This document shows, in pieces, positions 39,992 to 52,224 of a DNA stretch of 64,000 bases. Both the position numbers and the translations under genes were made by a program. Numbering within the stretch: position 1 is the stretch's first letter; every line of letters begins with the position of its first letter. The notes beneath the pieces are model-generated. The model ran no database searches. It was given only the letters and a program-made list of their open reading frames with translations, and was not told where the DNA came from. This DNA is from Anoplolepis gracilipes (taxonomy: Eukaryota > Arthropoda > Insecta > Hymenoptera > Formicidae), in contig NC_132971.1 of assembly GCF_047496725.1 (NCBI RefSeq), positions 18,904,001-18,968,000 of the forward strand, given 5' to 3'.

Positions 39992-40520
39992 GGTATCCGC
40001 TAATTTCTTTAATTACCGCCGCGGTCGGGCGTAATTAATGGCGGCCAGGGAGTAAGTCGCTCCGGTTTCCGCGTTACGGACTATGTAATGAGGTAAACTC
40101 TCCTCCATCGACTACTTGCTGCTCCAGGCTGAGAGCTGCTCGTTGAAGGAGGCTAACGCGGAAATTGCTCGAGTCTCGCGTAGGATAGAGAGAGGCGTAT
40201 CGGGGCTGTTTTCTCAGCGAGACGCGCGTTCGATAACGAGAATCCGTGCAACAATGTGTCCCGCGGCTTTTGCTACGCGATATTAGGAGCTTCGTATCGA
40301 GAGCGCGATACCGCGGTACGGAGATATTAATGAATGCTGGGCGCGTTAGAATCGTGATATCCCGCGATGGCAGCCTCGTTAAATCGTGAGTCGCGTATAT
40401 TGGTAATCTGAGTGCGCGCGACGCAACTTCTCTATTTGTACAATTTATTTTACACGCTCGTTTCTCTGTGATTAGAAGCTCGCCGGTGTTATTCCGCGCA
40501 ATCTTGTGCCACAAGCGCGC

Positions 40521-41093
40521 TTAAGGGCCCATTAATCTAATCTGGTGTATGAAAAATTGATGGCTTGTAGGAATTATTTCTTTTTTCAAGAATATGAAAA
40601 ATTGATCTTTTTGACGCTTTACATATGTTTTTATTGGACGTTTAAGTAATATATACATCAATATTAAATCTTGGATATTTAACTTTTTTTTTTTTAAATA
40701 CGAGCCTCTCTGTGCGTAACATGTTTAAAAATACATACAGTTTGACAGTGTGAACATCCTTGTTTTTTTATTTCTTGAAGTTTAGAAAAATATTAAATAT
40801 TAATTTGTTAAATTCTATTAAGGTTTAGTCTTCACAAATACGAAATGAAACTAGACTAAGTTTTTTTCATTTCAGATAATTATATAAAAAGCAGCATTAT
40901 CGAACTATGCATTTTTGAATACACTTCGCGTAGAGGCTTGCATTGAACAAAAGAAACTAAACATCAAAGATTTAAAAATACTGTTTAAACAACAATAAAA
41001 ACATATGTAAAAAAGATCAATTTTTAATATTCTTTAAAAATAATTCTAAAAATAACCAATTGTTCACACTGTTAAAATAGACTGAGCCCTTAA
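40521..41093. mobile_element. 573-bp TTAA-flanked long-inverted-repeat element
   Basis: TTAAGGGCCCA at 40521 mirrors TTAAGGGCTCA read from 41093. The interior is a long imperfect hairpin. 40597-40612 is an exact reverse complement of 41010-41025, and 40619-40636 of 40993-41010. Similarity continues inward towards the centre near 40810. The GTGTGAACA-type subterminal motif also recurs at 40745. There is no coding capacity. The TTAA ends suggest a piggyBac-like non-autonomous origin. Confidence 0.8.
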
Positions 41094-41202
41094 CTGCGAC
41101 GATCCGAGGAAACACATCGGTCGCGTGCAATGTCGCCCGGTGCGCAAATGTCGATGACCCTCGAAGAAGTCAGGAGCGAGAATGTAGAGGACAGAAGCGC
41201 AC

Positions 41203-41209
<7 letters not shown>

Positions 41210-41233
<24 letters not shown>
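41210..41233. repeat. (GA)n microsatellite
   Basis: 24 bp of GA giving an ERERER run in the overlapping open frame at 41130-41381. Confidence 0.95.
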
Positions 41234-42180
41234 GGAAAGAAAGAAGAAGACGAAGCGAAAGCAACGATGCTTAGAAGGAGAGGAGGTGAATCCTGAAAGA
41301 GATGGCGAAGGGAGAGGAAGGGTTAGGTCCTGGTCGTTACGTATGAGCGGGGTCGTCGGACTGATCGTCCAACGTGTTTAGTACTTAGGAGTAGACCTAA
41401 TGGATGCCCCGTAAAGGACGACGCGGACGATGACGCCGGCGTCAGCACCGATTTCCTGGTGCAGCTCCGTACCGCGGGGCAACCGCCACGGGCCCCCGCG
41501 CACGCGCGCCTGACCCCCGTCAGGGTCGTTGATCCGCGCTACGTGGTGCACGCAGTTTTAATGGGCCCGCGTGGAAGATTTGAGCGACGCGCCACGCTCC
41601 GTAAATCCGCGCTCGTGGGAACGGGACTTTCCTTCCTCGAAATTACGGATATGCGGCCGAGAGCGAGAAACGCGTAGTTTTCACGCGCACGCGTGCAGAC
41701 ATTAATTAGGATCCGCGACGAATCTCTATTGGATATCAAGCATTGTAACACACATACAATTGTGAGAAATACTTTATTTCGTTAATTCATGTACATTCAT
41801 CGCCAAATTGTCATTTCAAGTAAAATGTAATTTTACGTCGAATAGCATTTGTTGTGTTTGGGTTTTCGTTTTTCAAATCATTTTCAATCCCACAATTGGT
41901 CGGGCACGTTGCTGCTGCACTCCATAATTCTTAACGCTCAAAGACACATTGGATTTCTACGATGATGGATGTATACACATATTTGTTGATCTTAATTAAT
42001 TACACATTGACAATAATATTATATAATTTATTCGGTTAGCGTTCCCAGGAAATTGTCCGAGTTAATTTTTGTCGCCGCGATAGAAACGTTAGGAGTGCGA
42101 AAGAAAGGCGAGATCTTGCGCGAGATAGCGAGAGCGCTTGTCGCCGTACATATATAGCCGTTGCACCTGTGGCATATTGT

Positions 42181-42188
42181 GCGCGCGC

Positions 42189-42234
<46 letters not shown>
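42181..42234. repeat. (GC)5(GT)22 microsatellite
   Basis: Alternating purine-pyrimidine for 54 bp, a sequence with Z-DNA-forming potential. It continues into ATATAT. Confidence 0.97.
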
Positions 42235-42242
<8 letters not shown>

Positions 42243-43161
42243 GTAAGCATAGCGACATAATCTCTCCAGAGAAGCGCTTTAATATGCGCGTCTCTCGAGT
42301 CATACGCACCTATACGAAGCACCCGCGAAAGACGCCACGGAGAAAGTATGTACTTTCTACAGCATCCGCGCGGGACTACCGCGTTAAGTCGTTGTCGAAA
42401 CGCTTCCGTTTACGCGGCAGAAAAGGGTCCTGTAATTTTTTTAATACATGAAATCTAATTATGTATCAATTGTATTCTTGACGAAATCGAGATAGAAATT
42501 GTTCTTTAACAAATATATCGACTTATAAACGACTTTAATTTTAAGCTCAATTATTTTTTTAAAGTGATTAAATTAATATCGAGTCGTGACAGGAACTTAA
42601 AATCTGTACTGACACGAAAAATATTGGCGAGAAACGGTACTTACAAATAATAATCACCGTACCTGCTGCTTTAAGAGAAGCAAACATCGTGAAAGTATTG
42701 TTGTGTCACTAAATATTAACGTACTCGCGTAGCCTGCCACAGCGACAGAACGAAAGTAACCGATTAAGGGTCCGTTCCATTTTCCTCCCGACATGAAGAT
42801 CGATCTGGAACGATTTAGGTCGACGCCGCGAAGAAGGTAAACAGGAAAAAAGAAAAAAAAGATTCGGATGGGATCGGAAAGTCGTGCGAAAGTCGATATT
42901 CGTATCGCTCGAAACTCACCGTTCCGCGCGAAGCCGCGTTAAAATTAAATACGATCGGTAGAATCCCGTGACATGATCAATTTGTCGCGATTCTCGCGTC
43001 AAAGATAATCGCGAGACGGAAAGAGCAGAGCCGTGAATCTCTTTGATCGTGGAAGCACGACGACGGAACGCTCGGAACCTCCTCCGAGATCGACTCTTCG
43101 TGGTTCGCGGAGCTCATAGAGCAGTCGCTGACGCGATGATGGTTTTCGCAGAAGAGGAAGG

Positions 43162-43183
43162 AAAAAAAAAAAAAAAAAAAAAA
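43162..43183. repeat. Poly-A tract (22)
   Basis: Uninterrupted A run within a CpG-rich patch; no upstream element defines it as a retrotransposon tail. Confidence 0.95.
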
Positions 43184-44111
43184 GAAGAAAAGAGAACAAC
43201 GCTAACACGCAGTGTCACCGGTAGATCCTTGGCCTCCACCACTGCAGTCGACTTGATTCCTGGTGCGTAAAATTGGGCCCTCGCCACCGCGAACTTGAAG
43301 CGACTGCTCCTCTCCTCTCGACTTCCTTCCCCTTCTCGGAAAGAGCTCGATCCTCGGGATCGTAAGTGCGCTCGCGCGCGCGCGCGGATCGGACCTCCTC
43401 GGAGAGGCCGCTTTCTTGCCGCGCGCAGGTATGCCAGCGGACGAAGCTTGATGATGTTAACGTCGCAAAAAGGGCCAGTTACCGGAGATCCATCTTGGCT
43501 TTTTACGGAAAGCCGCGGGATGTCGTTAAAAATCGGTAGGTGCGCGGTAAATATAGTAGCGCGGAATGATGTTGCGACTTGCTTCTCTCGCGAGATAGAA
43601 ACTCCGTAGAAACTTGCGAGCGATCCGGGGAATTAGCGTCCTGTTTCTTGATCCCTCTCGCCTCTACCTCCCCCGCCCCCTCCCTTCCTCCCTCCCGTTC
43701 AATCCAGTTTTGTCCCGGAGCAAATCTGCCCGTCGCAATCCGGATCTAATGCGATTCGTGCGAACGCGCGCTGCCTTCTAGAATGTGTGTAGGCTTCTCG
43801 CGATTCACGATCTTTTGCAGATAGCTCGCGCGGTCGCTTACTTAGAAAATGTTGTAATTGCGATTCTCACAAGCGTATATTACGAATTTTAATGAAATCT
43901 AAACTGATATTTGGAGTCAGGTGGCGAGATGAAGTGCCGTTATAGAATGCAAAATGCTGGCAAATGCCGCGGCGAGCGGCCGTTGGCCGATCGGCAAGCC
44001 GGCGGCGGTAATGATAGACGAAGGAGAAGCCGCGCGGTAGTCGCGCGAGATGATGTTTTGCTTTTAGCCGGGGGGGTCATTGTTAAAAGAGAAGAGGGGC
44101 TGGGTCTCTCC

Positions 44112-44136
44112 CGTTTAAAGCCGCGGGCTTTAAACG
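44112..44136. repeat. Perfect 25-bp palindrome
   Basis: Arms CGTTTAAAGCC and its reverse complement around GCG, in a CpG-dense patch; contains two TTTAAA cores. Confidence 0.85.
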
Positions 44137-47100
44137 CGCGCGCTCTCCTCGCTCTCCTCGCTCGGTTCCTCGTGCGAGAGGTCGGAGATGAGGGGGCGTT
44201 TCGTAGCTACGCGCTCGTGAAAAGCGATCGTGAAGGATCACGGGTGCCATTAGCTACACGCCTGGTCTTTAAGCGACCGCCGCGCCGGTCGCTCGATCGG
44301 CACGTCGAATAAGAGGGGTATCTGCTAAATTAAAGACTTTACAGACTATTGAACATACCGCTCGTTCCGCGCTACGTCTTTCGCGCATCGCACGGTCCCG
44401 CGATCTTTGATCCGCGGCGGTAAATTCTTCCCCTCTTGCCCGTTGGTTAAGAGAGATAGCACGGTAGTCGTGCCGTCGTTAATTTCGCTGCGGTGATACG
44501 CCCGTCGGCGCGCCGGAGTCGCGAAATCGAGCGAGCTCCTCGATAACGCATTCCGGAATCCTTAGCTCGCGTTCCGCGAGGGATGCGTCCGCGGAATGTT
44601 TGAAACGTAATAACCTCCCTCTTCCAACGATTAATGAGCCGCTTTGATCGGATCGAATCTCTTGGAATGGGAAGACGCGATGCGCGACGAGATGGTGTTT
44701 ATCTCGATGAGCTAGCTTTTCTACATTATTTATATAGAGTCTGTTAATTATACGGCAAATAACTTGGTATTAACTGCATCGTTACTATAGCGTCGCAAAA
44801 TGATTTGCAAAATTACGATAATATAAATTGAGGCTAACTCATGCGCGTATGAAAAAAATTGACAAAATATAATATTATATTTTAAATTGTGTGCACGTAA
44901 ATACACGTAATTGAAAAATGTTTGCAGCTATTATTTTTGCTATAACTTGAGAGAAATGGCGTATATACTGCCGCTACCTTCGATTTCTCCGCGGAAATGC
45001 AAAGTAATATCGCAAGCAGATAGAACAGGCGAGCCACACGAAGCACATTAATTCCCGCATCGAGTAAAACCCCGCGGGAATATCCCGCGTTCGAGGCACA
45101 GCGCTCGACACATTCGTGACATAAGAAAACACCGCGCTCTCGGGAAGCACATGTCCTCGATAAGATCTGCGGTACGCCTGGTTGATTGAAACGCGTTCCT
45201 CGCAATGAAATGTTGGCCGTAGCGGAAAGTAATGTAGTTTTTCTCATTAACCAACTCACACGCGCTCTCTCGACGACACGTGCAAAATATGCCGCGACCT
45301 AATAACAATATTGCGTTGTAGGTATCAAGGGTACGAGTACAAATAGAAACGATCTCGTCGCATCGAAATTGTCGACGATTCTCGGAGAAAACAAGCTGTT
45401 TTTCCCATTCTTTAACGACTCCAAAGAAGGACTGTTCAAAGCACGCTCGCCACTTTTCTTCTCGGCGTTTCTCCGCAGATGATACAAAACGATGGCGGAA
45501 TACTTGATCAAGGTTAATGACGCCTGCGTATTTAGCCCCGACCTTGGCAAGCGCGATCGAGATGGAAACCTCTCGACCCGTCCGTCCATATGTACTCTCA
45601 CGATCCTTCGCGCATTCTTCTACCTGTCATGACCGTGACTTTCCTCGGATTTCTCCGTCCGAGAGTAGTGGCGTACCATATATACCAAGAATACCCAGGC
45701 GGAGGTTAATGACGGCGGGAGGAGTGTACATCGCGACGAGTTGCTTCCCTCGGGAGGGATGCCGCGAAAAGAAATCGGGTTAACCTTTCGAGTCGTGCCC
45801 ACGCCTGTAATAGATCACGACTTTTCACTCGCGAGGCAGGCTTAATGAGAAAGGCCTCTCTGAGATCGTCTCTCTAAGATTCGCCATGTTAATAAACAGT
45901 TTCCAATTGACTGTGATTATAAGCTTGCGTCTTTTAAAACACGTAATAATAAAATAATTCTGAATTTTTCATTTACTCTGTATTATTTGACGATTATGTA
46001 AAAGATAAAATTCACGCGAGTTATCCGAACATTAGCATCGAATTACACTCAACACTAATGGCAATAAAGTAATTCGCCGACTAATGGATTGGTACTTAAC
46101 ACCAATCATAGCTAGGCGTTATTACTCGCACGCGAATGTAATCTCGCGATGTTTAACCGGGTTATTGGCCGTCGCTACGAGATGCATTCTTAATCTCGGT
46201 CGTGCAGCTTAAGCGTTGACCCTGTTAATGACACGTATAGTTGATATTATCGAAGGCCTCGGTTCGGTTGCAGCCTGTCAGGCGTTAAATTGCATCTGCG
46301 CTGCAGGATGCGCGAGAGGAAAAGGGTGCATATAAACAGCTAATTGAAGTCGCATGATTTTTTAAAAATCTTTCACTGGTCCATCAAACTCCGACTATTC
46401 TCGATTACATTACGTCAATTCGTTGCGCTTGATATTTAATGATATTAATGATTAGAATCTCCCATCGGTTTTTATGAAACTTTTTTTCTCACAATCTTAA
46501 AATAATTTCAACATACCTAGTATTTTGCCTGCAGTTATTCGCGAAACACGAGTCTTTTTCAAGCGAAATATCAGTTGTCCGTGCATGGCAACAAAGGGCT
46601 TCATTACCGCGTCGCATCCTCGCCGATCTCGTCATTACGTTCCATTCGGCTCAAAGCCAGCAAAGGCAATGACGTGGACGTTTCCGCGAGTCCGAAGGCG
46701 CGTAAGAAGAGAGAGAAGTCATTTTTCAATTTCCATATTAAACCATATATTACTGCAATGCAAATTGATCGATGGCAATACTTGGATTAATCTAAAAATT
46801 AATCATTCGTTATTGAAATGTAGAACCATAAATAAAAATGTTTGATAATATTACGTACATTGATAATGTCACGTGAGTCTTTTTTTGGCAGCGTCTTCTC
46901 TTATCATCTTAAAAACAATATTTACTATAAATGAGCGCAGCTTGATGTACCACCCAAAGTTTCGACCGACACCTGCGCGTCTGCGAGGGGGATATTGTAA
47001 GCAACAAAATCCATGGTAATAGACAGACGGCAGCTGCAACAGACAGGTGGAAGAATCGAATCGCAACTTAAAATTTATGCAACAAGCCCGCCCGACTTCC

Positions 47101-48310
47101 TTTCGTTAGATTAACGCACGTGCGTTGCCTCCGCAGATGCGTCTATCTCATGGATAAAAAAATAATTTAAGCTATATTTTAAAAATCACACCTGTCGATT
47201 CATTAAAGAGATACGTAAATCAACTCTCGTTATAGATTTTACAGCTCTCAAATAATATAGCGTACATAAAATTAATCCAAATGGCAAATAACAGTATAAA
47301 TAAATCGTTCGAGTTTCTGTGCAAATACATTAAATTGCATTAAATCTTGTAAAACTAATGAACTATAAAATAATGTAGGAAATAAATATGTAACCGCAAT
47401 ACGCGCGGCAACGAATACATTGGTAGAAATGAACGACGGTTTCTCTGTCGGCGAAATTATATCGAGATATGTTTCACGGAGACGATTTCCTTCGCCGTCT
47501 CTCGATTTGATTGCTTCGTCGAACGACCGACGTCGGAGGTGCCGCCTTCATTCGTGCTACGAGGAGGGACGTAGAGAAGTTCATTTCTTCGGCGAACGAG
47601 AGGTCGTAATAATCAGCGGTTTATCCTCCGGACTTCCATTCGGCTCGCTAATCTCCAAGTACGATAGGGCATTAGCAACGCGACAGTATTGCGATAATAA
47701 TACCATCGTCGTTGTTGTCAACATTGTGATGTCAGGTTTACAGTTGCGCCATTAGTAGACGACGGGGACGACGGCGAGATTGCGAGGAGAGCGCGCTTAT
47801 TTTCTTGCCGGAACGATTGTCTTATCCATATCGTCGTCGATGGTATTTCGATTCGCCACGGTTTATCGTTCGTCGATGCGACGACGATTCGCGGAAGCGA
47901 ATCTCTCACCCACCACCACGGTATTCCCCTTCGTTTCCACCTTATCAAGAGGCTCCAAGGCCGGTCGTCACGCACGGTAGTTTAGCGACTCCGCTTTCGC
48001 GTCGCGTAATCGCAGATTACGCCTCTGCGACGTGCGAGGAGTTAACGATACGACCTGGCCGGATGTAACGGTACTTGGACGTGTTTTCCCGATAAAATGC
48101 GTATAACTACTCTGGGAAACTGATATAGACACTTTTTAACGAGCACGATCTTTCGATGAAATCGATACGATCTACGCAATATCTCCTCTCCTAGATGGAA
48201 CACGACAACGTATACAGATATCGTGTTCACGTTTCACGTTTCAACTAGTCTCTTTAGAAAAAAAAATTCTGCCATAATTACATTCCTCTTAATATTAAAT
48301 TGCTTTTCTC

Positions 48311-48340
48311 TGTGTATGTGTATGTGTATGTGTGTGTGTG
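48311..48340. repeat. (TGTGTA)n/(TG)n microsatellite
   Basis: About 30 bp of TGTGTA units passing into TG. Confidence 0.95.
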
Positions 48341-49444
48341 TTAGGTTGGGAATGCACGCGAGTTACGGATAACGAAGATCAATGTTTCCCTTCGAGCGGA
48401 GAAGCTCGCCGAGCGGAACGGAAGGATTTGCGCGGTGGCGACGTCTGTCAGAGATTAGATCGCTAATTGCAATCGAAATCGCGCGAGCCGCGATCGTTAA
48501 CCCGCTCCGCGATCCTATACGTGTTCGGTAACTCGCGCGCGCGATCGTAAAACCGGCTGTGTCACGGCACGTGTCATTTCTCTCCCCTCATTCTCTTTGT
48601 TCAGCGGGACAGAGAGGGGGAGAGAGAGAGAGAGAGAAAGAGACACGTCAGATAGATTTGCCTCCGCGTTAACAGCCTGCAATTAGAACGTAGATAACGA
48701 TTCGCTTCGCGATAGAGAACGCCCGCGATTACTCGCTCTCACAAGTCGCGTTCGCATTTGCCAACCTACATTTCGAGAGACAACCAGCGGTTCTCACCTG
48801 TGAAATCGTCGATTATCACTCTGTCGTCCATCTCGACCTGCGTACTTTAGCCCTGTGATTTTAATAATTAAAATTGACAGAGCAAAGGAACGCGGTTAAA
48901 TATTTTTATACAAATCCCTTGCGCTTTACCATAATATATACTAAATTTTTTCACATTTTTGTCACATCATTTATTATCGATTATAATTAATTTCTTCAAG
49001 CCTCGCGATATATATACGATGGCGTCATCTGGGTAAAAGGACCACCGTGAGGACGAGTCGAGAAATACTGACGTGGCGTTCCGACTTCCATCTCATTCCC
49101 GTCGCGTTCCCAGCGGGATATTGCCGGGTGGACAATGGCCACTAATGATGCTTACTTTGACGCCTGTCGAGCGGTTCTTTCGTGCCGTATCTATCTCTTG
49201 ACTGGTGGCCGTCTCTTACCGCGGGAAGGCCCTTCTTCGGATACGTCGCGCCTTTAATGGACGATATCCGAAAGATATTTTTCCGCGTGCCTTTCTTAGG
49301 CAAACGCACGCTTTCCCATCTTCGGACATAATGAACGACGTTCGACGCTTCCTACGTAAACATTTTGCCTTTCGTCACACATTTCTACCATCGCGCATTG
49401 ATTTCCCTCCCGATCGTTCGTCATTGGTCCTCCTTCCTTACAGC

Positions 49445-49448
<4 letters not shown>

Positions 49449-49479
<31 letters not shown>
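49449..49479. repeat. Poly-T tract (31)
   Basis: Longest homopolymer in the window. Confidence 0.97.
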
Positions 49480-49483
<4 letters not shown>

Positions 49484-50556
49484 TGAATAAATTAGCGACA
49501 AACAATTGTTATTGAGATATTTTTAAACTGAAACATAATATGCGCACTTTATTATGAAGTAATCTTTCATCGAAATCGAGATCAGGAAACATGAAACGCC
49601 CATTACCGGTGGCAGGCAAAGCTTCGCTTCCGAAGTGCGCGTCGCACTTTCTCATGGGACACGACAACCCTTTACGTAATAAAAGGTAAACGCGTGCTTT
49701 CACTACTAATGCTGCTCGAATTTAGGCCCGCGGATCTAACTGCGTGCATTGCCCCAGCGAGTTTGCTTTCTAGCGCCTGTTTAGATCGTCGGATTACAGC
49801 GAGTAATTTTCTCGCAAGACTCTGCGTGCGAGGAAACTTCCCTTGTTCAACGATATTGACGCAAATGTGTGTATTTTCATATATTATGACTTCCCATATT
49901 CCCATAACACGACTATCTCGAGCTTTACGATTTTTTTTCTTTCTTTCACGGCAACACGTTTCCGCGATAACGGAACAGAAATCGATAATCTTTCGCTCTT
50001 AGAGTGGCCTCGGGAAAAATGGAAAGGTCGGAGGAGAGCACGAAGAGACTGTTTGAGATACCACTGTGATCTAACGGAGAAGGGGTGCTTAAATACAATA
50101 ATTTTAAGCGGGCGTGCGTGCTTGCTTGCGCGAATTGTACGCATAACTCGCGGGGCTTACACAATATCGACGTGACGTTAAGGCTGATAACGGTATTATT
50201 ACATCCGTTCGTATTATTACACCCGACAATATCGTTCCATGAAAAATCCACGATCTATACCGACTTACATTCTCGCCGCGATGATTCAACCCCTTGCGCA
50301 CGTTCCAATATTATACACTTAACGTGCGGGCGTATGTAGGACATTCTTAGTCGCCGCATAATTGGAAAGGAAAATTTTGCAATCACATGGCGAGATTCAA
50401 TATTGCAATCAATTGCAATCTTTCCGTTACATTACGTGCAAGCGTTCAATTCCGCGATTCAATCTCGGATTCCAATTCGCAGTTGTAATTTGTCATTCGA
50501 TCTACAGCGAAAAAATTGAGATTTCTAATATTGTTATGTAATCTTTATTTCATATT

Positions 50557-50559
<3 letters not shown>

Positions 50560-50612
<53 letters not shown>
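50560..50612. repeat. (AT)n microsatellite
   Basis: About 53 bp of alternating AT, 0.7 kb upstream of the first DRAK exon. Confidence 0.97.
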
Positions 50613-50616
<4 letters not shown>

Positions 50617-51337
50617 TTTTTCGTGAAAAATCACACTTGACGTACCGTACTTTCTGTAATTAAAATAATATAAGGGAAAGAACGAAGTGCTATTATTAAC
50701 AGAAATAGTGAAAGCGATCGTTTTATGTGTACGCGACTTGTGCAATATTATCATTTGCTTGACTCTCAATGTCTTCATTAGGATGTATGTGTCGCCTACA
50801 GAGACGCAAATTATAGTAATTAGCGTGCTGACACACGCCGATCGTTCATAAAGTCACGATTACGCCTAAAAAAATGATGGAATTCAATTATTCTCTCGGC
50901 GAAATGAAACGTCCGTGATTCGCAATCAACGTTTTAATGAACGGACGCGCGCCACGACGTGAAGGCAATCTCGAATTACAAGTATTTGCTTCGGTGCGAT
51001 TTGTCATCCTCGAGGAATTTTGAATTTGAATTCTTCAAATGTGTTGATGAAAATTATCCTTTACTATTTGTTTTGTATTTATTTTTTCTGTTTCTCGACG
51101 TTATTGTTTTTATTCTTCTTACGTCATACATATGTATGCCACGTAAATTAAATATTAAATTTTTATAACGTGCTATGTATTAATACATTGTATAAATGTG
51201 TATAATATATTTATAATAATTTTTATAATCAATTATATATTAAATTTTATTAAACTCATAATTGTTAATAATAATATTAAATTTTTTTTAATAATTACTT
51301 TTATAATATTAAATTTACATTTCTCTTTCTATTACAG

Positions 51338-51550
51338 AGGTAAATACGCGACAGTGAGAAGATGCCGCGAGAGGTCCAGTGGCATGCAGTGGGCCGCCAA
51401 GTTCCTGAGGAAACGACGGCGGGCCCAAGAGCTCAGAGCGGAAGCGCTTCACGAGGTCGCTGTGCTGGATGCCGCGGCCCATTGTTCTCGTCTTGTCTCC
51501 CTACATCAGGTCTTTGAGACCAACACCGAGATGGTGCTCGTCCTCGAACT
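51338..51550 (+). CDS. Drak: DRAK/STK17-like Ser/Thr kinase, internal exon (N-lobe)
   Basis: Internal coding exon of 213 nt. It begins with the third base of an Arg codon (phase 2 intron upstream) and ends after two bases of a Leu codon. The acceptor follows a pyrimidine stretch ending ttacag; the donor is a perfect gtaagt at 51551. The peptide starts with the second half of the glycine-rich loop (RGKYATVRRC). It continues with the ATP-anchoring Lys in WAAKFLRKRRRAQ (Lys codon 51399-51401) and the helix-C Glu in EALHEVAVL (Glu codon 51453-51455). It ends in the hinge strand EMVLVLEL. The RKRRRAQ segment after the Lys and the HEVAVL helix are typical of DRAK/STK17 within the DAPK family, whose members are apoptosis- and myosin-related cytosolic or nuclear kinases. 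Family assignment rests on remembered family motifs, not a search. The first part of the gene, including the first Gly of the loop, lies on an upstream exon that I could not place with confidence. Confidence 0.93.
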
Positions 51551-52085
51551 GTAAGTACAAGGACGTTCCACGTCTCCGCCTACATTTCCGATCGCATCAT
51601 TGTAAATCATATAGTCTTTGGATCTCGTGTGGAAGAATAAAAATACTCGCTTTTATTCTTCCACACGAATAAAACACAGGAAAGATAGTTACGTTTCGAT
51701 TACATATTATTAGCATCGCGCGACCAAGAAAGAAAATAAAAATGAATGGCGAGGCGGCTATACTACTGACTATGATGGCGTAGCGTGTAACTTTCTATAT
51801 TTCGTAATCTCTGCTAATTATTTAAAAAGTAGGACGGAGCATAAACTCGTGATTTAAGTGTGCGTGCATCGCGTGCACGGGTCAATCGTAAAATTACGAA
51901 CTGCATCGATTCGTTTTGACGCGTGTAATGCACTGAATTTATTCGAATACATTTTTACATATACGTATTATAGATTATAAACTGGCGCATCGCGCGAAAA
52001 AAAAAAGTACACATATAAAAAATACATAAAATGTAAATATTATGCGAGTCGCACGAGAGATACAGATATGTGTTTATTGTAACAG
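51551..52085 (+). other. DRAK intron between N-lobe exons
   Basis: A 535-bp phase-2 intron with GTAAGT at the 5' end and TGTAACAG at the 3' end. It is AT-rich except near the first exon, and it contains the perfect hairpin at 51625-51668. Open frames running out of the first exon stop quickly, which supports splicing rather than read-through. Confidence 0.85.
51625..51668. repeat. Perfect intronic hairpin, 18-bp stem
   Basis: Arm 51625-51642 is an exact reverse complement of 51651-51668, with an 8-nt loop at 51643-51650. The stem starts TCGTGTGGAAG. It lies 75 nt downstream of the DRAK donor, so it would be present in the pre-mRNA. It is shorter than a normal animal pre-miRNA stem, and pairing does not extend clearly outward. 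Confidence 0.8.
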
Positions 52086-52224
52086 AGCTCCTGGCGGCGA
52101 GTTACAAATGATACTCGACCGAGACGAAGTTCCGGAGGAGCGGCAGGTCGCCAGATTGCTGAAGCAGATTTTGGACGGGATAGCTTTTCTGCATTCTCTC
52201 AACGTAGCTCATCTCGACATCAAA
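52086..52224 (+). CDS. Drak: DRAK/STK17-like Ser/Thr kinase, next exon (to catalytic loop)
   Basis: Coding exon of 139 nt. Its first base completes the Leu codon split by the preceding intron, and it ends in phase 0 before a perfect gtaagt at 52225; the acceptor reads tgtaacag. Joined to the previous exon it gives LELAPGGELQMIL, the hinge and helix D with the GGEL motif seen in DAPK/DRAK kinases. Helix E follows (RLLKQILDGIAFLHSLN), then AHLDIK, the start of the catalytic loop. The HLD triad replaces the common HRD, as is usual in this family, and the catalytic Asp codon is 52216-52218. The phase-0 break falls exactly before the expected Pro-Gln-Asn. The Asn, DFG, activation loop and APE exons are not seen downstream within this window. 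No stop or frameshift interrupts the 117 codons of the two exons, so the gene looks intact. Confidence 0.93.

Larger units (their letters stand above)
37437..40520. other. No confident gene; microsatellites and a duplicated motif
   Basis: The 203-codon frame at 37641-38252 runs through a CTG array and a GT array. Its Leu11 and Cys-Val runs are translated repeats, so I do not accept it as a gene. The rest is AT-rich DNA and a CpG-rich stretch near 39.7-40.5 kb. Confidence 0.5.
41094..51337 (+). other. Upstream non-coding DNA, probably DRAK intron at least at its 3' end
   Basis: The DNA directly upstream of 51338 ends in a good polypyrimidine tract and acceptor, so its 3' part must be intron. 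No upstream exon could be recognised in this stretch that ends in phase 2 and encodes the expected EPFAR-like sequence before the glycine loop. It contains CpG-dense patches at about 41.3-41.7 and 43.0-44.7 kb, a GT microsatellite, poly-A and poly-T tracts and a long TA array. The frame open from about 41325 to 41677 is Arg/Pro-rich and unrecognised. Confidence 0.5.

Noticed and set aside
40074..40514. 146-codon minus-strand frame
   Set aside because: Starts at a non-ATG codon, is Arg/Ser-rich with no motif, and lies in a CpG-rich stretch where stops are scarce.
48342..48360. TTAGGTTGGGAATGC, similar to mariner terminal repeats
   Set aside because: Only a short one-sided match with no mirrored right end or transposase remnant nearby.
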